From Bacillota bacterium (GTDB taxonomy: Bacteria; Bacillota; Clostridia; Christensenellales; SZUA-584): 64,000 nt of DNA. Under the pieces are notes generated by a model, which had not been told where the DNA came from, ran no database searches, and was given only the letters and a program-made list of their open reading frames with translations. Shown in pieces: positions 17,740 to 26,070 of the stretch (positions are counted from its first letter, which is position 1; each line of letters begins with the position of its first letter). The stretch is from assembly GCA_023460085.1 (NCBI GenBank), contig JAEWRI010000038.1:62001-126000 (forward strand). The letters are read 5' to 3'. The position numbers and the translations under genes were made by a program.

Positions 17740-17826
17740 CCTCACCTAGCTCCTTTCCCCCATGCCGCGCCGCGCGGCATCTCACCCCATAAGATATAAT
17801 ATTTATGACACTATGTAAACAGCATC

Positions 17827-17843
17827 CCTGTAATTGTTACAGG
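17827..17843. promoter_or_regulatory. 17-bp perfect inverted repeat before VanW gene 2
   Basis: CCTGTAA-TTG-TTACAGG lies just upstream of a TTTACA that could be the -35 of VanW gene 2 and 15 bp past the YjbQ stop. Without a T tract it looks more like an operator than a terminator. The regulator is unknown. Confidence 0.4.
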
Positions 17844-17857
17844 TTTTACACGATTTG

Positions 17858-18265
17858 TCACAGGGACGCAGCCTCGCTTCTCATGATCTTGATAAATATG
17901 CGGCGGCGCCGCGGCCCGTCGTATTCACAGAAGAAGATCCCCTGCCATGTGCCGAGGCACAGCGCGCCGTCCTCGACAATGACGCTGGCGGAAGAACCGG
18001 TAAGCAGCGCCTTGACATGCGCGTCCGAATTTCCTTCGCTGTGATAAAACCCCGCGTCCGGCACCGCGCGCTCCAGCGCAAACAACACGTCGCGTTTGAC
18101 GTCCGGATCGGCGTTCTCGCAGATCGTCACGCCCGCGGTGGTGTGCGGCACAAATACCACGGCAAGCCCGCTGCGCACGCCGCTTTCTTTTACCGCCTCG
18201 GCCACCTGCCGCGTGATATCCGTCATCTCGCAGCGCCTCGCGCTATTTACCGCTATTTCCTTCAC
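17858..18265 (-). CDS. YjbQ family protein (UPF0047)
   Basis: The 135-aa single-domain protein carries all UPF0047 signatures: HTTAGVTICENADPDV (residues 41-56), GNSDAHVK (78-85) and GTWQGIFFCEYDGPR (104-118). Weak thiamine-phosphate synthase activity has been reported for the family, but the physiological role is unsettled. The start is a GTG at 18265 inside the rex 3' end (23-bp overlap) after GAGGGAG, so it is cotranscribed and probably coupled with rex. Confidence 0.88.
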   Translation of the reverse strand: MKEIAVNSARRCEMTDITRQVAEAVKESGVRSGLAVVFVPHTTAGVTICENADPDVKRDVLFALERAVPDAGFYHSEGNSDAHVKALLTGSSASVIVEDGALCLGTWQGIFFCEYDGPRRRRIFIKIMRSEAASL

Positions 18266-18902
18266 GTCTCTCCCTCAGATGATAAGACAGCACGTGCAGG
18301 CTGTCGCTGAGATGCACGTTTTCCACCACGCGATCCTCCGGCACGTCCACATCAACCGGCGCGAAATTCCAGATCGCCGATACGCCCAGCGATACCAGCA
18401 TGTCCGCAATATGCTGCGCGAACGGCTTGGGGACGGCCAGTATCCCGATGTCCACCGGATTGCGTTTGAGGCTTTCCGCCAGCCGGTTCATCGACTGCAC
18501 CTGAATGCCGCCGAATATCTGGCCCACGATTTCCTCGTCGGCGTCAAAAGCAGCCACAATATGATACCCTTCGTCCGCGAAACGGCGGTAGCCCAGCAGC
18601 GCCTGCCCGATATGGCCCGCGCCGACGAGCACCACGCGATATCCGATGCCGATGCCCAGTATTTTGATGATCTCCTGCTTTAAGCGTTTGACAAGGTAGC
18701 CGTACCCCTGCTGCCCGAATCCTCCGAAGCAATTGAGGTCACGCCGAATCTGGGACGCGTTGAGCCCCATCTCCCTGCTCATGCGGGAAGAGGAAACGCG
18801 CTCGATGCCCATCGTCTCCAGTTCGACAAGGTAGCGGTAATAGCGCGGCAGTCTGTGCACCACAGCTTCCGAAACGCGCTCATCTTGTAGCTTGTCCTGC
18901 AT
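18243..18902 (-). CDS. rex: Redox-sensing transcriptional repressor Rex
   Basis: Rex is a 219-aa NADH/NAD+ sensor that represses fermentation and respiration genes when NADH is low. An N-terminal winged helix (SSSRMSREMGLNASQIRRDL, residues about 37-56) is followed by a Rossmann domain with VLVGAGHIGQALLGY and a C-terminal swapped helix. AGGAGG precedes the ATG. No obvious Rex operator was found in its own promoter. Its presence fits an anaerobic fermenter. Confidence 0.95.
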   Translation of the reverse strand: MQDKLQDERVSEAVVHRLPRYYRYLVELETMGIERVSSSRMSREMGLNASQIRRDLNCFGGFGQQGYGYLVKRLKQEIIKILGIGIGYRVVLVGAGHIGQALLGYRRFADEGYHIVAAFDADEEIVGQIFGGIQVQSMNRLAESLKRNPVDIGILAVPKPFAQHIADMLVSLGVSAIWNFAPVDVDVPEDRVVENVHLSDSLHVLSYHLRERREGNSGK

Positions 18903-19215
18903 AATCGCCTCCTGTCCAGCGTCATTATAACATATTCAGGCGCTTTTAGAAATAAAAAATCACGCCGCATACAATGGCTGAAGCGGGCTTTTTGACACTG
19001 TTATCGGGCGGGGTGTATAATACGTGCCAACAGAATATAGGACTGAAAAACGGCTCCGCGTTTCCCGCCCCTGGAAGCGTATGCCCGGCCCGGCGTTTCG
19101 GTTTGCCGCAGAGAGTTAACCGCCGCTGCATTCCATGGCCTGCTTTTTTTGCATGGCTGAATAATCGCCTGAAGGGCAAACATACCTATATCCGAGGGAC
19201 TTACCGGAGGTGACT
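18903..19215. other. Divergent rex/ctp intergenic region with a long ctp leader
   Basis: It contains a perfect -10 box for rex (TATAAT, 18924-18929, minus strand, no good -35), the ctp promoter, and about 190 bases of transcribed leader before the ctp start. I see small hairpins but no recognised riboswitch in the leader. Confidence 0.55.
18992..19021 (+). promoter_or_regulatory. Consensus promoter of the S41 peptidase gene
   Basis: TTGACA (18992-18997), 18-bp spacer, TATAAT (19016-19021). Both boxes are perfect, implying strong expression. Confidence 0.85.
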
Positions 19216-20391
19216 ATGAAGAAATCTTTTGCGTTTGGGCTGGCGGTGCTTACATTTGCCGCGGGATTGCTGACTTCCTACCTTTATATGCATCACAAAT
19301 ACGAGCCCGACATCGGAACCAATGCGCTTCCGGTATCCGAGTTTGCACGCGCCGAGGAGATCATCGACAAGTATTACCTGCGCGATTATGACATGGAGGA
19401 TCTGCAGTACGCGGCGCTGAAGGCGATGTTCGCCGCATTGAAGGATCCCTATACCTCCTACTACACGCCGGAGGAGTACGCCGCGCTGACCAACGACCTC
19501 TCGGGTCAGTATTATGGGCTTGGCATGGAGATCTCCCTCGATGAAGCCACGGGGCTGGCGGAGGTGCAGTACTTTTTGGACGGCTCGCCCGCACAGGCCG
19601 CGGGCGTGCAGATAGGCGACCTCATCGTCAGCGTGGACGGACAGGACGTTTCAGGCATGACGCTGCAGGAAATCAGCACGCTTTGTGTCGGCGCGGAGGG
19701 TGCGCCCATCACCATCGGGGTGAAGCGCGGCGAGGAAACGCTGGCCTTCGACATGAAGCGCGGTGAGATTTCACGCGATATGGTCACGTTCTCGATGCTG
19801 GACGGCGGCGTGGGCTATATGCGCATCGTGCAGTTCGGCGGCAATTGCGAGGCGGAATTCGGCGAGGCGCTGGACTACTTTGCGGAGCAGAGCGCGAAGG
19901 GCATCGTCATCGATCTGCGCAACAACCCGGGCGGATACCTCAACGTGGTGGTCGCAGTACTCGATAAACTGCTGCCGGAGGGTACCGTGGTATACACCGA
20001 GGATAAGCAGGGCAACCGCGAAACCTTTACGAGCGACGCTTCGTGCATCGAAACGCCCATCGTGCTGCTCGTCAACGCCAACACCGCCTCCGCCGCGGAA
20101 ATCTTTGCGGGCGCGGTGCAGGATTATGACCGGGGCGAAGTGGTAGGAACCACGACGTACGGCAAGGGCGTCGTGCAGAATATACTCGAAATCGAGACCG
20201 GCGCGGGCATCAAGATCACCTCGTCGCAGTACTTCACGCCCAAGGGGCGCAGCATCGACGGCAACGGCATTTACCCCGATGTATATGTAGGCTCTCAGGT
20301 ATCGGGCGTTCCGGATCCGGATACCGACGCCTTCCGCCAGGACGCGCAGGTCAATCAGGCGCTCGCGGTGCTCATGGAGGAGATGTCCTGA
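19216..20391 (+). CDS. S41 family C-terminal processing peptidase (Ctp)
   Basis: A 391-aa membrane-anchored serine protease. N-terminal helix (residues 4-24), PDZ domain (about 100-170, GSPAQAAGVQIGDLIVSVDG), and S41 catalytic domain with the Ser-Lys dyad S292 (NTASAAEIF) and K317 (TTYGKGVVQ). Family members trim C-termini of exported proteins and, in spore formers, can act in signalling proteolysis. The start is set at 19216 after CCGGAGG, two codons inside the longest frame. It is monocistronic with a strong promoter. Confidence 0.93.
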   Translation: MKKSFAFGLAVLTFAAGLLTSYLYMHHKYEPDIGTNALPVSEFARAEEIIDKYYLRDYDMEDLQYAALKAMFAALKDPYTSYYTPEEYAALTNDLSGQYYGLGMEISLDEATGLAEVQYFLDGSPAQAAGVQIGDLIVSVDGQDVSGMTLQEISTLCVGAEGAPITIGVKRGEETLAFDMKRGEISRDMVTFSMLDGGVGYMRIVQFGGNCEAEFGEALDYFAEQSAKGIVIDLRNNPGGYLNVVVAVLDKLLPEGTVVYTEDKQGNRETFTSDASCIETPIVLLVNANTASAAEIFAGAVQDYDRGEVVGTTTYGKGVVQNILEIETGAGIKITSSQYFTPKGRSIDGNGIYPDVYVGSQVSGVPDPDTDAFRQDAQVNQALAVLMEEMS

Positions 20392-20452
20392 CCGTTTCGG
20401 CACACCGCAAATCCTGCGGACGGATGAATGACAATAAAGGAATCGTATCAAA

Positions 20453-20495
20453 CGCGCCGCAACGCCGGGATGGCCATGCGGCGCGCGTTGTGTTT
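20453..20495 (+). terminator. Possible terminator of the S41 peptidase gene
   Basis: CGCGCCGC/GCGGCGCG stem (20453-20460, 20478-20485) followed by CGTTGTGTTTT. It overlaps the next promoter's -35. Confidence 0.45.
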
Positions 20496-20516
20496 TCATG
20501 CCGGATACGGTATGAT
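20488..20516 (+). promoter_or_regulatory. Promoter of the thioredoxin-reductase-like gene
   Basis: TTGTGT (20488-20493), 17-bp spacer, TATGAT (20511-20516), about 30 bp before the start codon. Confidence 0.6.
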
Positions 20517-20547
20517 ATTGCACGTAAATTATGCTGAGGAGTTTCTC

Positions 20548-21465
20548 ATGAAAGATATGATCATTGCGGGCGCGGGCCCCGCGGGGCTCACCGCCGCGCT
20601 GTACGCCGCGCGGGCCGGGCTGGATGTGCTCGTGCTGGAGCGCGTTTTCGCGGGCGGGCAGATTGCGCGCGCGCACCTCGTAGAAAATTATCCGGGCTTT
20701 CCGGAAGGCATATCCGGCGTGGAGCTTGGCCTTAAGCTGAAGGAACAGGCCGAAAAGCACGGCGCGCAGATTGAAACGTCGGAGGTATCGGAATTCCGTC
20801 TTTCGGAAAACGAGAAGCTTCTCGTCACGGCAGGCGGCGAATATTCCGCCAAAACCGTCGTGCTCGCGATGGGCGCGCGGTATAAATCGCTGGGGCTCCG
20901 CAGCGAAAAGAAATACGTCGGACGCGGGGTATCGTACTGTGCCACGTGCGACGGCGCGTTCTTCCGCGGCAAGGAAGTCGCGGTCATCGGCGGCGGCAAT
21001 ACCGCGCTGGAGGACGCGCTCTACCTTACGGGCTTTTGCAGCCGCATCTACGTGGTACACCGGCGCGACGCGCTGCGCGGCGAGGCCGCTCTCCAGAAGA
21101 GCGCCCTCGCCAGCGACAAGATAGAATTCCTGTGGAACAGCGAGCTCGACGAGGTGCTGGGCGCGGAAGCGGTAACCGGCATGCGCGTGCGCAGCAGCAA
21201 AACCGACGAGAAGCGGGAAATCTCCCTCTCCGGCGTGTTCGTCGCCATCGGGCAGCAGCCTGAGACATCGGCGCTGGCGGGCGTTGTGGACATGGACGAC
21301 GCGGGCTACATCCTCGCGGACAGCGCCATGCGCACCAGCGTGCCGGGCGTGTTCGCCGCGGGCGACATCGTGCAAAAATCGCTGCGGCAGGTGGTAACCG
21401 CGTGCTCCGACGGCGCGGTGGCGGTGCATTCCGCACAAAGCTACCTGCATGACGGCCTCAAATAG
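20548..21465 (+). CDS. trxB: Thioredoxin reductase-like FAD/NAD(P) oxidoreductase
   Basis: A 305-aa flavoprotein that would reduce thioredoxin or a similar small disulfide protein. FAD motif GAGPAGLTAALYAARAG (residues 7-23), redox-active CATC in SYCATCDGAFF (about 131-134), NAD(P)-binding GGGNTALEDA, and C-terminal FAD block VPGVFAAGD. The start at 20548 follows GAGGAG; the longer frame upstream has no family homology. No thioredoxin gene adjoins it, so its partner is not shown. Confidence 0.88.
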   Translation: MKDMIIAGAGPAGLTAALYAARAGLDVLVLERVFAGGQIARAHLVENYPGFPEGISGVELGLKLKEQAEKHGAQIETSEVSEFRLSENEKLLVTAGGEYSAKTVVLAMGARYKSLGLRSEKKYVGRGVSYCATCDGAFFRGKEVAVIGGGNTALEDALYLTGFCSRIYVVHRRDALRGEAALQKSALASDKIEFLWNSELDEVLGAEAVTGMRVRSSKTDEKREISLSGVFVAIGQQPETSALAGVVDMDDAGYILADSAMRTSVPGVFAAGDIVQKSLRQVVTACSDGAVAVHSAQSYLHDGLK

Positions 21466-21470
21466 GACTA

Positions 21471-21506
21471 TACCAGTTTGCAAATTGGTATGCATCGACT
21501 TATAAT
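21471..21506 (+). promoter_or_regulatory. glmM-glmS promoter overlapped by a 20-bp palindrome
   Basis: TTGCAA (21478-21483), 17-bp spacer, TATAAT (21501-21506). A near-perfect palindrome TACCAGTTTGCAAATTGGTA (21471-21490) covers the -35, the position of a repressor operator. The 5' leader is only about 20 bases. Confidence 0.7.
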
Positions 21507-21532
21507 ACGGTAGTCTTGAATACGGAGGAAGC

Positions 21533-22879
21533 ATGGGAAGACTGTTTGGCACCGACGGCGTACGCGGCATCGCGAACGAAAGCCTGACGTGCGAATTGGC
21601 ATTTAAAATGGGGCAGGCGGGCGCGTACGCGCTGACGAGCGAGGTGCACAAGGCGCGCATACTCATCGGCAAGGATACGCGCATATCGGGCGACATGCTG
21701 GAAGCGGCGCTGGTCGCGGGCATCTGTTCCGTGGGCGCGGAGGCCGTGATTGCGGGCGTGGTGCCTACCTCGGGCATCGCCTATCTTACGCGCAACTACG
21801 GCGCGGACGCGGGCGTCGTCATCTCGGCATCGCACAACACCGTGGAATACAACGGCATCAAATTCTTCAGCGCGGAAGGCAAAAAGCTGCCCGACGCCAT
21901 TGAGGACAGGATCGAGCGCATCATACTCGACGGCAGCGAAGCCATCACGCTCCAGACGGGCGTCAACGTTGGGCGCAGGGTGAGCGCGGCGGGCGCGCTG
22001 GCGGAGTACAAGGAATTCCTGCTTTCCACCACCGAGACCAATTTGCGCGGATTGAAAATCGTGCTGGACTGCGCGCATGGCGCAGCCTCCGCGGTCGCGC
22101 CGCGCGCGTTCAAGGAGCTGGGTGCGGAAGTCGTGCCGTATTACAACACCCCCGACGGCACCAACATCAACGACTACTGCGGCTCCACGCATCCGCAGAA
22201 GCTGACGCAGTTGGTGGCGGAGCTGGACGCGGACCTGGGGCTCGCGTTCGACGGCGACGCGGACCGGCTGATCGCGGTCAACGAGCACGGCCTCGTGGTA
22301 GACGGCGACGTCATCATGGCCATCTGCGCGCACGATCTGAAGCAGCGCGGTCTGCTCAAAAAGAACACTTTGGTCTGCACGGTGATGAGCAACCTCGGGC
22401 TGGATATCGCCATGAAGGAACAGGGCATCGGCATCGTCAAAACCAAGGTGGGAGACCGCTACGTGCTGGAGGAAATGCTGCGCTGCGGCTATTGCCTCGG
22501 CGGCGAGCAGTCGGGCCATATCATCTTTCTGGAACACAACACCACGGGCGACGGCATCCTCACCGGCATACAGCTGGCATCCATCATCCGGCGCAGCGGG
22601 AAACCGCTCTCCAAACTGGGCAGCATCGTCAACATACTGCCGCAGGTGCTGCTGGGGGCGCGCGTCAAGGACGAATTCAAGGCAGCCGTCATGGAGGATG
22701 AGCAGGTAAAGGCGCGCATCGAGGCGCTGGAGACGCGGATGCAGGGGCGCGGGCGCGTACTGATACGGCCCTCGGGCACGGAGCCGCTGGTGCGCGTAAT
22801 GATAGAGGGCGAGGACAAAAAAGAAATCGAGCGTCAGGCGGTGGAGATGGTTGCGCTTATTGAGAGCCGCCTCGCGTAG
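21533..22879 (+). CDS. glmM: Phosphoglucosamine mutase
   Basis: It converts glucosamine-6-phosphate to glucosamine-1-phosphate for UDP-GlcNAc and peptidoglycan synthesis. The 448-aa protein has the N-terminal GRLFGTDGVRG, the phosphoserine loop VISASHNTVEYNG with S100, the Mg-binding DGDADR and the phosphate-binding RPSGTEPLVRVM. It is full length and all key residues are present. Ribosome site CGGAGG. First gene of a two-gene operon with glmS, 21 bp apart. Confidence 0.97.
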   Translation: MGRLFGTDGVRGIANESLTCELAFKMGQAGAYALTSEVHKARILIGKDTRISGDMLEAALVAGICSVGAEAVIAGVVPTSGIAYLTRNYGADAGVVISASHNTVEYNGIKFFSAEGKKLPDAIEDRIERIILDGSEAITLQTGVNVGRRVSAAGALAEYKEFLLSTTETNLRGLKIVLDCAHGAASAVAPRAFKELGAEVVPYYNTPDGTNINDYCGSTHPQKLTQLVAELDADLGLAFDGDADRLIAVNEHGLVVDGDVIMAICAHDLKQRGLLKKNTLVCTVMSNLGLDIAMKEQGIGIVKTKVGDRYVLEEMLRCGYCLGGEQSGHIIFLEHNTTGDGILTGIQLASIIRRSGKPLSKLGSIVNILPQVLLGARVKDEFKAAVMEDEQVKARIEALETRMQGRGRVLIRPSGTEPLVRVMIEGEDKKEIERQAVEMVALIESRLA

Positions 22880-22900
22880 CAATTTTCAGGAGACATTTAT

Positions 22901-24745
22901 ATGTGCGGAATCGTTGGGTATGTAGGCCCCCGGGACGTCATGCCTGTACTTTTGGGCGGCCTTTCAAAGCTGGAATATCGCGGTTACGACAGCGCGGGCA
23001 TCGCCGTCGTCAAGGACGGCTGTCTGACAGTGCGCAAAACCAAGGGACGGCTCTCGCAGCTCAGCGAGATGCTGCAGGGCTTTTCTGCCGAGAATACCGT
23101 GGGCATCGGCCACACGCGCTGGGCCACGCACGGCGAGCCTTCGTTTGAGAACTCTCACCCGCACACCAACTGCGCGGGCGACATCGCCGTGGTGCACAAC
23201 GGCATCATCGAAAACTACGCCAAGCTTAAGGAATGGCTGAAGAGCACCGGCGCGGTATTCGTATCGGAAACTGACACGGAGGTGGTGGCGCATCTCATCA
23301 ACTATTTCTACGATGGTGACCTGCTGGCCGCGGTCAGCGCCGCCGTGGAAAAGCTGGAAGGCTCCTACGCGCTGGGCGTCATCTGCGAGAAGAACCCCGG
23401 CACGCTGGTCGCGGTGCGCAAGGACAGTCCGCTGGTGGTGGGCGTGGGCAAGGGCGAGAATTTTATCGCCTCCGACAGCCCTGCGCTGCTGGCGTACACA
23501 CGCGATGTCATATTCCTGAACGACAACGAGATTGTCGTGCTGACAAAGGACGACGTGCGCATCTGCGACGAGTATGGCAAGCCGGTCGTCCACGAACTCT
23601 TCCACATCGACTGGGATGTATCTCAGGCGGAAAAGGGCGGCTTTGAGCACTTCATGATCAAGGAGATCCACGAGGAGCCCAAGGCGCTGGCGGATACCTT
23701 CCGGCCGCGCTTCCACGGCGGCTTTATCGACCTCTCCGACATCGGCATCGGCACGGACAGCTCGGAAAAGGAAGCCGGCGCGGACAGCCTGCCCTCCAAA
23801 ATCAGCATCATCGCCTGCGGCACCGCGTACCACGCGGGCATGGTGGGCAAGTATATCATCGAACAGCTGGCGCGTATCCCCGTGGACGTGGAAATCGCTT
23901 CGGAGTTCCGTTACCGCAACCCGCTCGTCATACCGGGGCAGCTGATCGTCATCATCAGCCAGTCGGGCGAGACCGCGGACACGCTGGCCGCCATGCGCGA
24001 GGCCAAAAAACGCGGCGCGCGCACCGTTGCCATCGTCAACGTGCTGGGCAGTTCCATCGCCCGGGAGGCCGACGCGGTGTTCTATACGCACGCCGGGCCG
24101 GAGATCGCCGTGGCATCCACCAAGGCCTACAACACGCAGCTGATAGCGCTCTATATGCTGGCCGTCAAGCTGGCGCGTCAGGCGGGCCGCCTCACGCCGG
24201 ACGAGGACAGCCGCCTGGTGGAGGCGCTCTCCGCCATTCCCGCTCAGGTGGAGGCGGTGCTGCGCAACAAGGCGCAGCTGCAGCGCTTCGCAAGCCAGCA
24301 GTTCTCTCAGCCCAGCGTGTTCTACATCGGCCGCGGGCTGGATTACGTGCTCTCGATGGAAGCTTCGCTGAAGCTCAAGGAAATCTCCTACATTCATTCG
24401 GAGGCGTACGCCGCAGGCGAACTCAAGCACGGCACCATCGCGCTCATCGAGCCGGGCACATTGGTCGTGGCCACGGCGACGCAAGCGCGCCTTTTCGACA
24501 AGACGATGAGCAACATCAAGGAAGTGAAGGCCCGGGGCGCAAAGGTACTGGTGGTCTGCTTCGAAGGCGCCGAACTGCCGGAGGGCCTTGCCGACGAGGT
24601 GGTGTACCTGCCGCCGGCGGATGAGCTCTTCGCGCCCATACTCGCGGTCATCCCCATGCAGCTCTTCGCGTACTACATGTCCGTGGAGAAGGGCTGCGAC
24701 GTGGATAAGCCGCGAAATCTGGCCAAGAGCGTGACGGTAGAATAA
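22901..24745 (+). CDS. glmS: Glutamine--fructose-6-phosphate aminotransferase (isomerizing)
   Basis: It makes glucosamine-6-phosphate from fructose-6-phosphate and glutamine, the entry step to amino-sugar and wall synthesis. The 614-aa protein has the Ntn glutaminase domain with catalytic Cys in MCGIVGYVG (Cys2), two SIS domains (SQSGETADTLAA; second around residues 455-590) and the C-terminal DKPRNLAKSVTVE. Unlike many Firmicutes there is no room for a glmS ribozyme, because glmM ends 21 bp upstream. AGGAG precedes the start. Confidence 0.97.
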   Translation: MCGIVGYVGPRDVMPVLLGGLSKLEYRGYDSAGIAVVKDGCLTVRKTKGRLSQLSEMLQGFSAENTVGIGHTRWATHGEPSFENSHPHTNCAGDIAVVHNGIIENYAKLKEWLKSTGAVFVSETDTEVVAHLINYFYDGDLLAAVSAAVEKLEGSYALGVICEKNPGTLVAVRKDSPLVVGVGKGENFIASDSPALLAYTRDVIFLNDNEIVVLTKDDVRICDEYGKPVVHELFHIDWDVSQAEKGGFEHFMIKEIHEEPKALADTFRPRFHGGFIDLSDIGIGTDSSEKEAGADSLPSKISIIACGTAYHAGMVGKYIIEQLARIPVDVEIASEFRYRNPLVIPGQLIVIISQSGETADTLAAMREAKKRGARTVAIVNVLGSSIAREADAVFYTHAGPEIAVASTKAYNTQLIALYMLAVKLARQAGRLTPDEDSRLVEALSAIPAQVEAVLRNKAQLQRFASQQFSQPSVFYIGRGLDYVLSMEASLKLKEISYIHSEAYAAGELKHGTIALIEPGTLVVATATQARLFDKTMSNIKEVKARGAKVLVVCFEGAELPEGLADEVVYLPPADELFAPILAVIPMQLFAYYMSVEKGCDVDKPRNLAKSVTVE

Positions 24746-24772
24746 GGTGAGAGAGTATTAAGAAAAGTATAG

Positions 24773-24803
24773 CGGGGCGGCTGATAGCCGCCCCGTTTAT
24801 TAT
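24773..24803 (+). terminator. Terminator of the glmMS operon
   Basis: Perfect 9-bp stem CGGGGCGGC/GCCGCCCCG with TGATA loop (24773-24795) followed by TTTATTAT. Confidence 0.92.
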
Positions 24804-24932
24804 CGTTTGCTCATCTGTATATCAGATGCGAATTCAGCTCCCATCGCAGCATACCGGGGAAACGACACCGGAGAACGCGATAACGAGGGATAAAGCAAAT
24901 ACACCCTGTCCCATCTGCCGCTGCTCGCAGTG

Positions 24933-25904
24933 CTAATAATAATAGATTGAGATAAAATCGCTGATCTCGCTGTCAACTCCGTTCGCGCCATGCGCAATGA
25001 TATAATAGCTTATCACATCGTACTGTACCGATTTCGCCCGTTCGGATGTATCGGTCCACTCTGTAGTGCCGACAGTGGCCAATGTCTCGTAGTCGGACGC
25101 AATGGCATAGCTCCCGATAATTTCGAACGATACGACCGTGCCGCTGGGGTTGGGATCCTCCCATGTCAGCGTCACCGAATCGTCCCCGTTTATCGTATAT
25201 TGCAGGTTGACGGGCGGCTTGGGCGGCAGCTGATCTCCCGTGACCTCTGTCAGGCTGACCTGAAACATGCCGTTCGCGACATACCCGTTGCTCTGGCCGT
25301 TGGCTATCGTGAGGCTGCTCACCTCAATATTGCCCGAAAGCGTATTCCCCGAAAGGGTGCCCGTCATTTCACCCTGGGTGGCGCTGGTGTAATCCCCTCG
25401 CGTGATACGGACAGAGATGCTGCCAGCAGATACACTCATCTGACACTGGTAATCCGCATCATCCATGAATACTGTGCCATTTTCAATGCGAATAACCTGG
25501 TTAAACAGGAATTCAGCCAGAAGGTTCTCGGCCACGCCTGTCTCCAGATTGATTGTGCTGGTTGTCGATCCATTGGAACCATAGGTCCCGGTACCCTGGG
25601 CATTATTAAATGTAAAGTCCGATGATACCCGAAATATCGCCGATCCGCTTGAGGAAAGCGCTTCACTGATTTTAGCTTCAGCGGTGCCGCTTCCGCCGCC
25701 CGTCTGCTGGCTTTGCGCGGCTCCTGTCTGCGACGTGCTGCTACTCACGCTGCTGTGGCTGGGCTTCGCGCTGGGTTTGGGCGTACGGGATTCCTCCGAA
25801 TGGGTATGATGATCGTAGTACTCGGGATGAGGGGAGCTGCAGCCAATAAGGAGGACGCACAGCAGCAACAGCGGCAGCAGGGACAACAGTACTTTTTTAC
25901 TCAT
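24933..25904 (-). CDS. Secreted lipoprotein with C-terminal fibronectin type III-like domain
   Basis: The 323-aa protein starts with a lipoprotein signal (hydrophobic residues 4-19, lipobox LIGC). A His-rich then Ser/Gln-rich linker, a central beta-rich region of unknown fold and a C-terminal FN3-like domain (about residues 235-323, PPVNLQYTINGDDSVTLTWEDP) follow. The start at 25904 (MSKKVLLSLL) was chosen because it begins the signal peptide; its ribosome site is weak (AAGGA about 11 bases upstream). Surface-anchored; partner and ligand unknown. It is less GC-rich than its neighbours. Confidence 0.75.
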   Translation of the reverse strand: MSKKVLLSLLPLLLLCVLLIGCSSPHPEYYDHHTHSEESRTPKPSAKPSHSSVSSSTSQTGAAQSQQTGGGSGTAEAKISEALSSSGSAIFRVSSDFTFNNAQGTGTYGSNGSTTSTINLETGVAENLLAEFLFNQVIRIENGTVFMDDADYQCQMSVSAGSISVRITRGDYTSATQGEMTGTLSGNTLSGNIEVSSLTIANGQSNGYVANGMFQVSLTEVTGDQLPPKPPVNLQYTINGDDSVTLTWEDPNPSGTVVSFEIIGSYAIASDYETLATVGTTEWTDTSERAKSVQYDVISYYIIAHGANGVDSEISDFISIYYY

Positions 25905-25952
25905 AGCATACTTATCCTTATCATCTAATATATTCCGAAAAGTACTATCCAC

Positions 25953-25980
25953 AGTGTACACGCAACAGGAATGGTGTCAA
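25953..25980 (-). promoter_or_regulatory. Promoter of the FN3 lipoprotein gene
   Basis: Perfect TTGACA (25975-25980), 16-bp spacer, TACACT (25953-25958). Confidence 0.55.
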
Positions 25981-26070
25981 GCATTTCGCGTATTGCGACA
26001 ATAACTTTCTCGTTTGGTACTCGTCGCGGCGGACAAGCCAAAGTTAACCGGGAGGGCAATGGAGGCTGCT

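Noticed and set aside
18903..18960. Rex operator in the rex promoter
   Set aside because: No TTGTTAA/TTAACAA-type or TTGTGA/TCACAA-type palindrome could be found; only a -10 box is clear.
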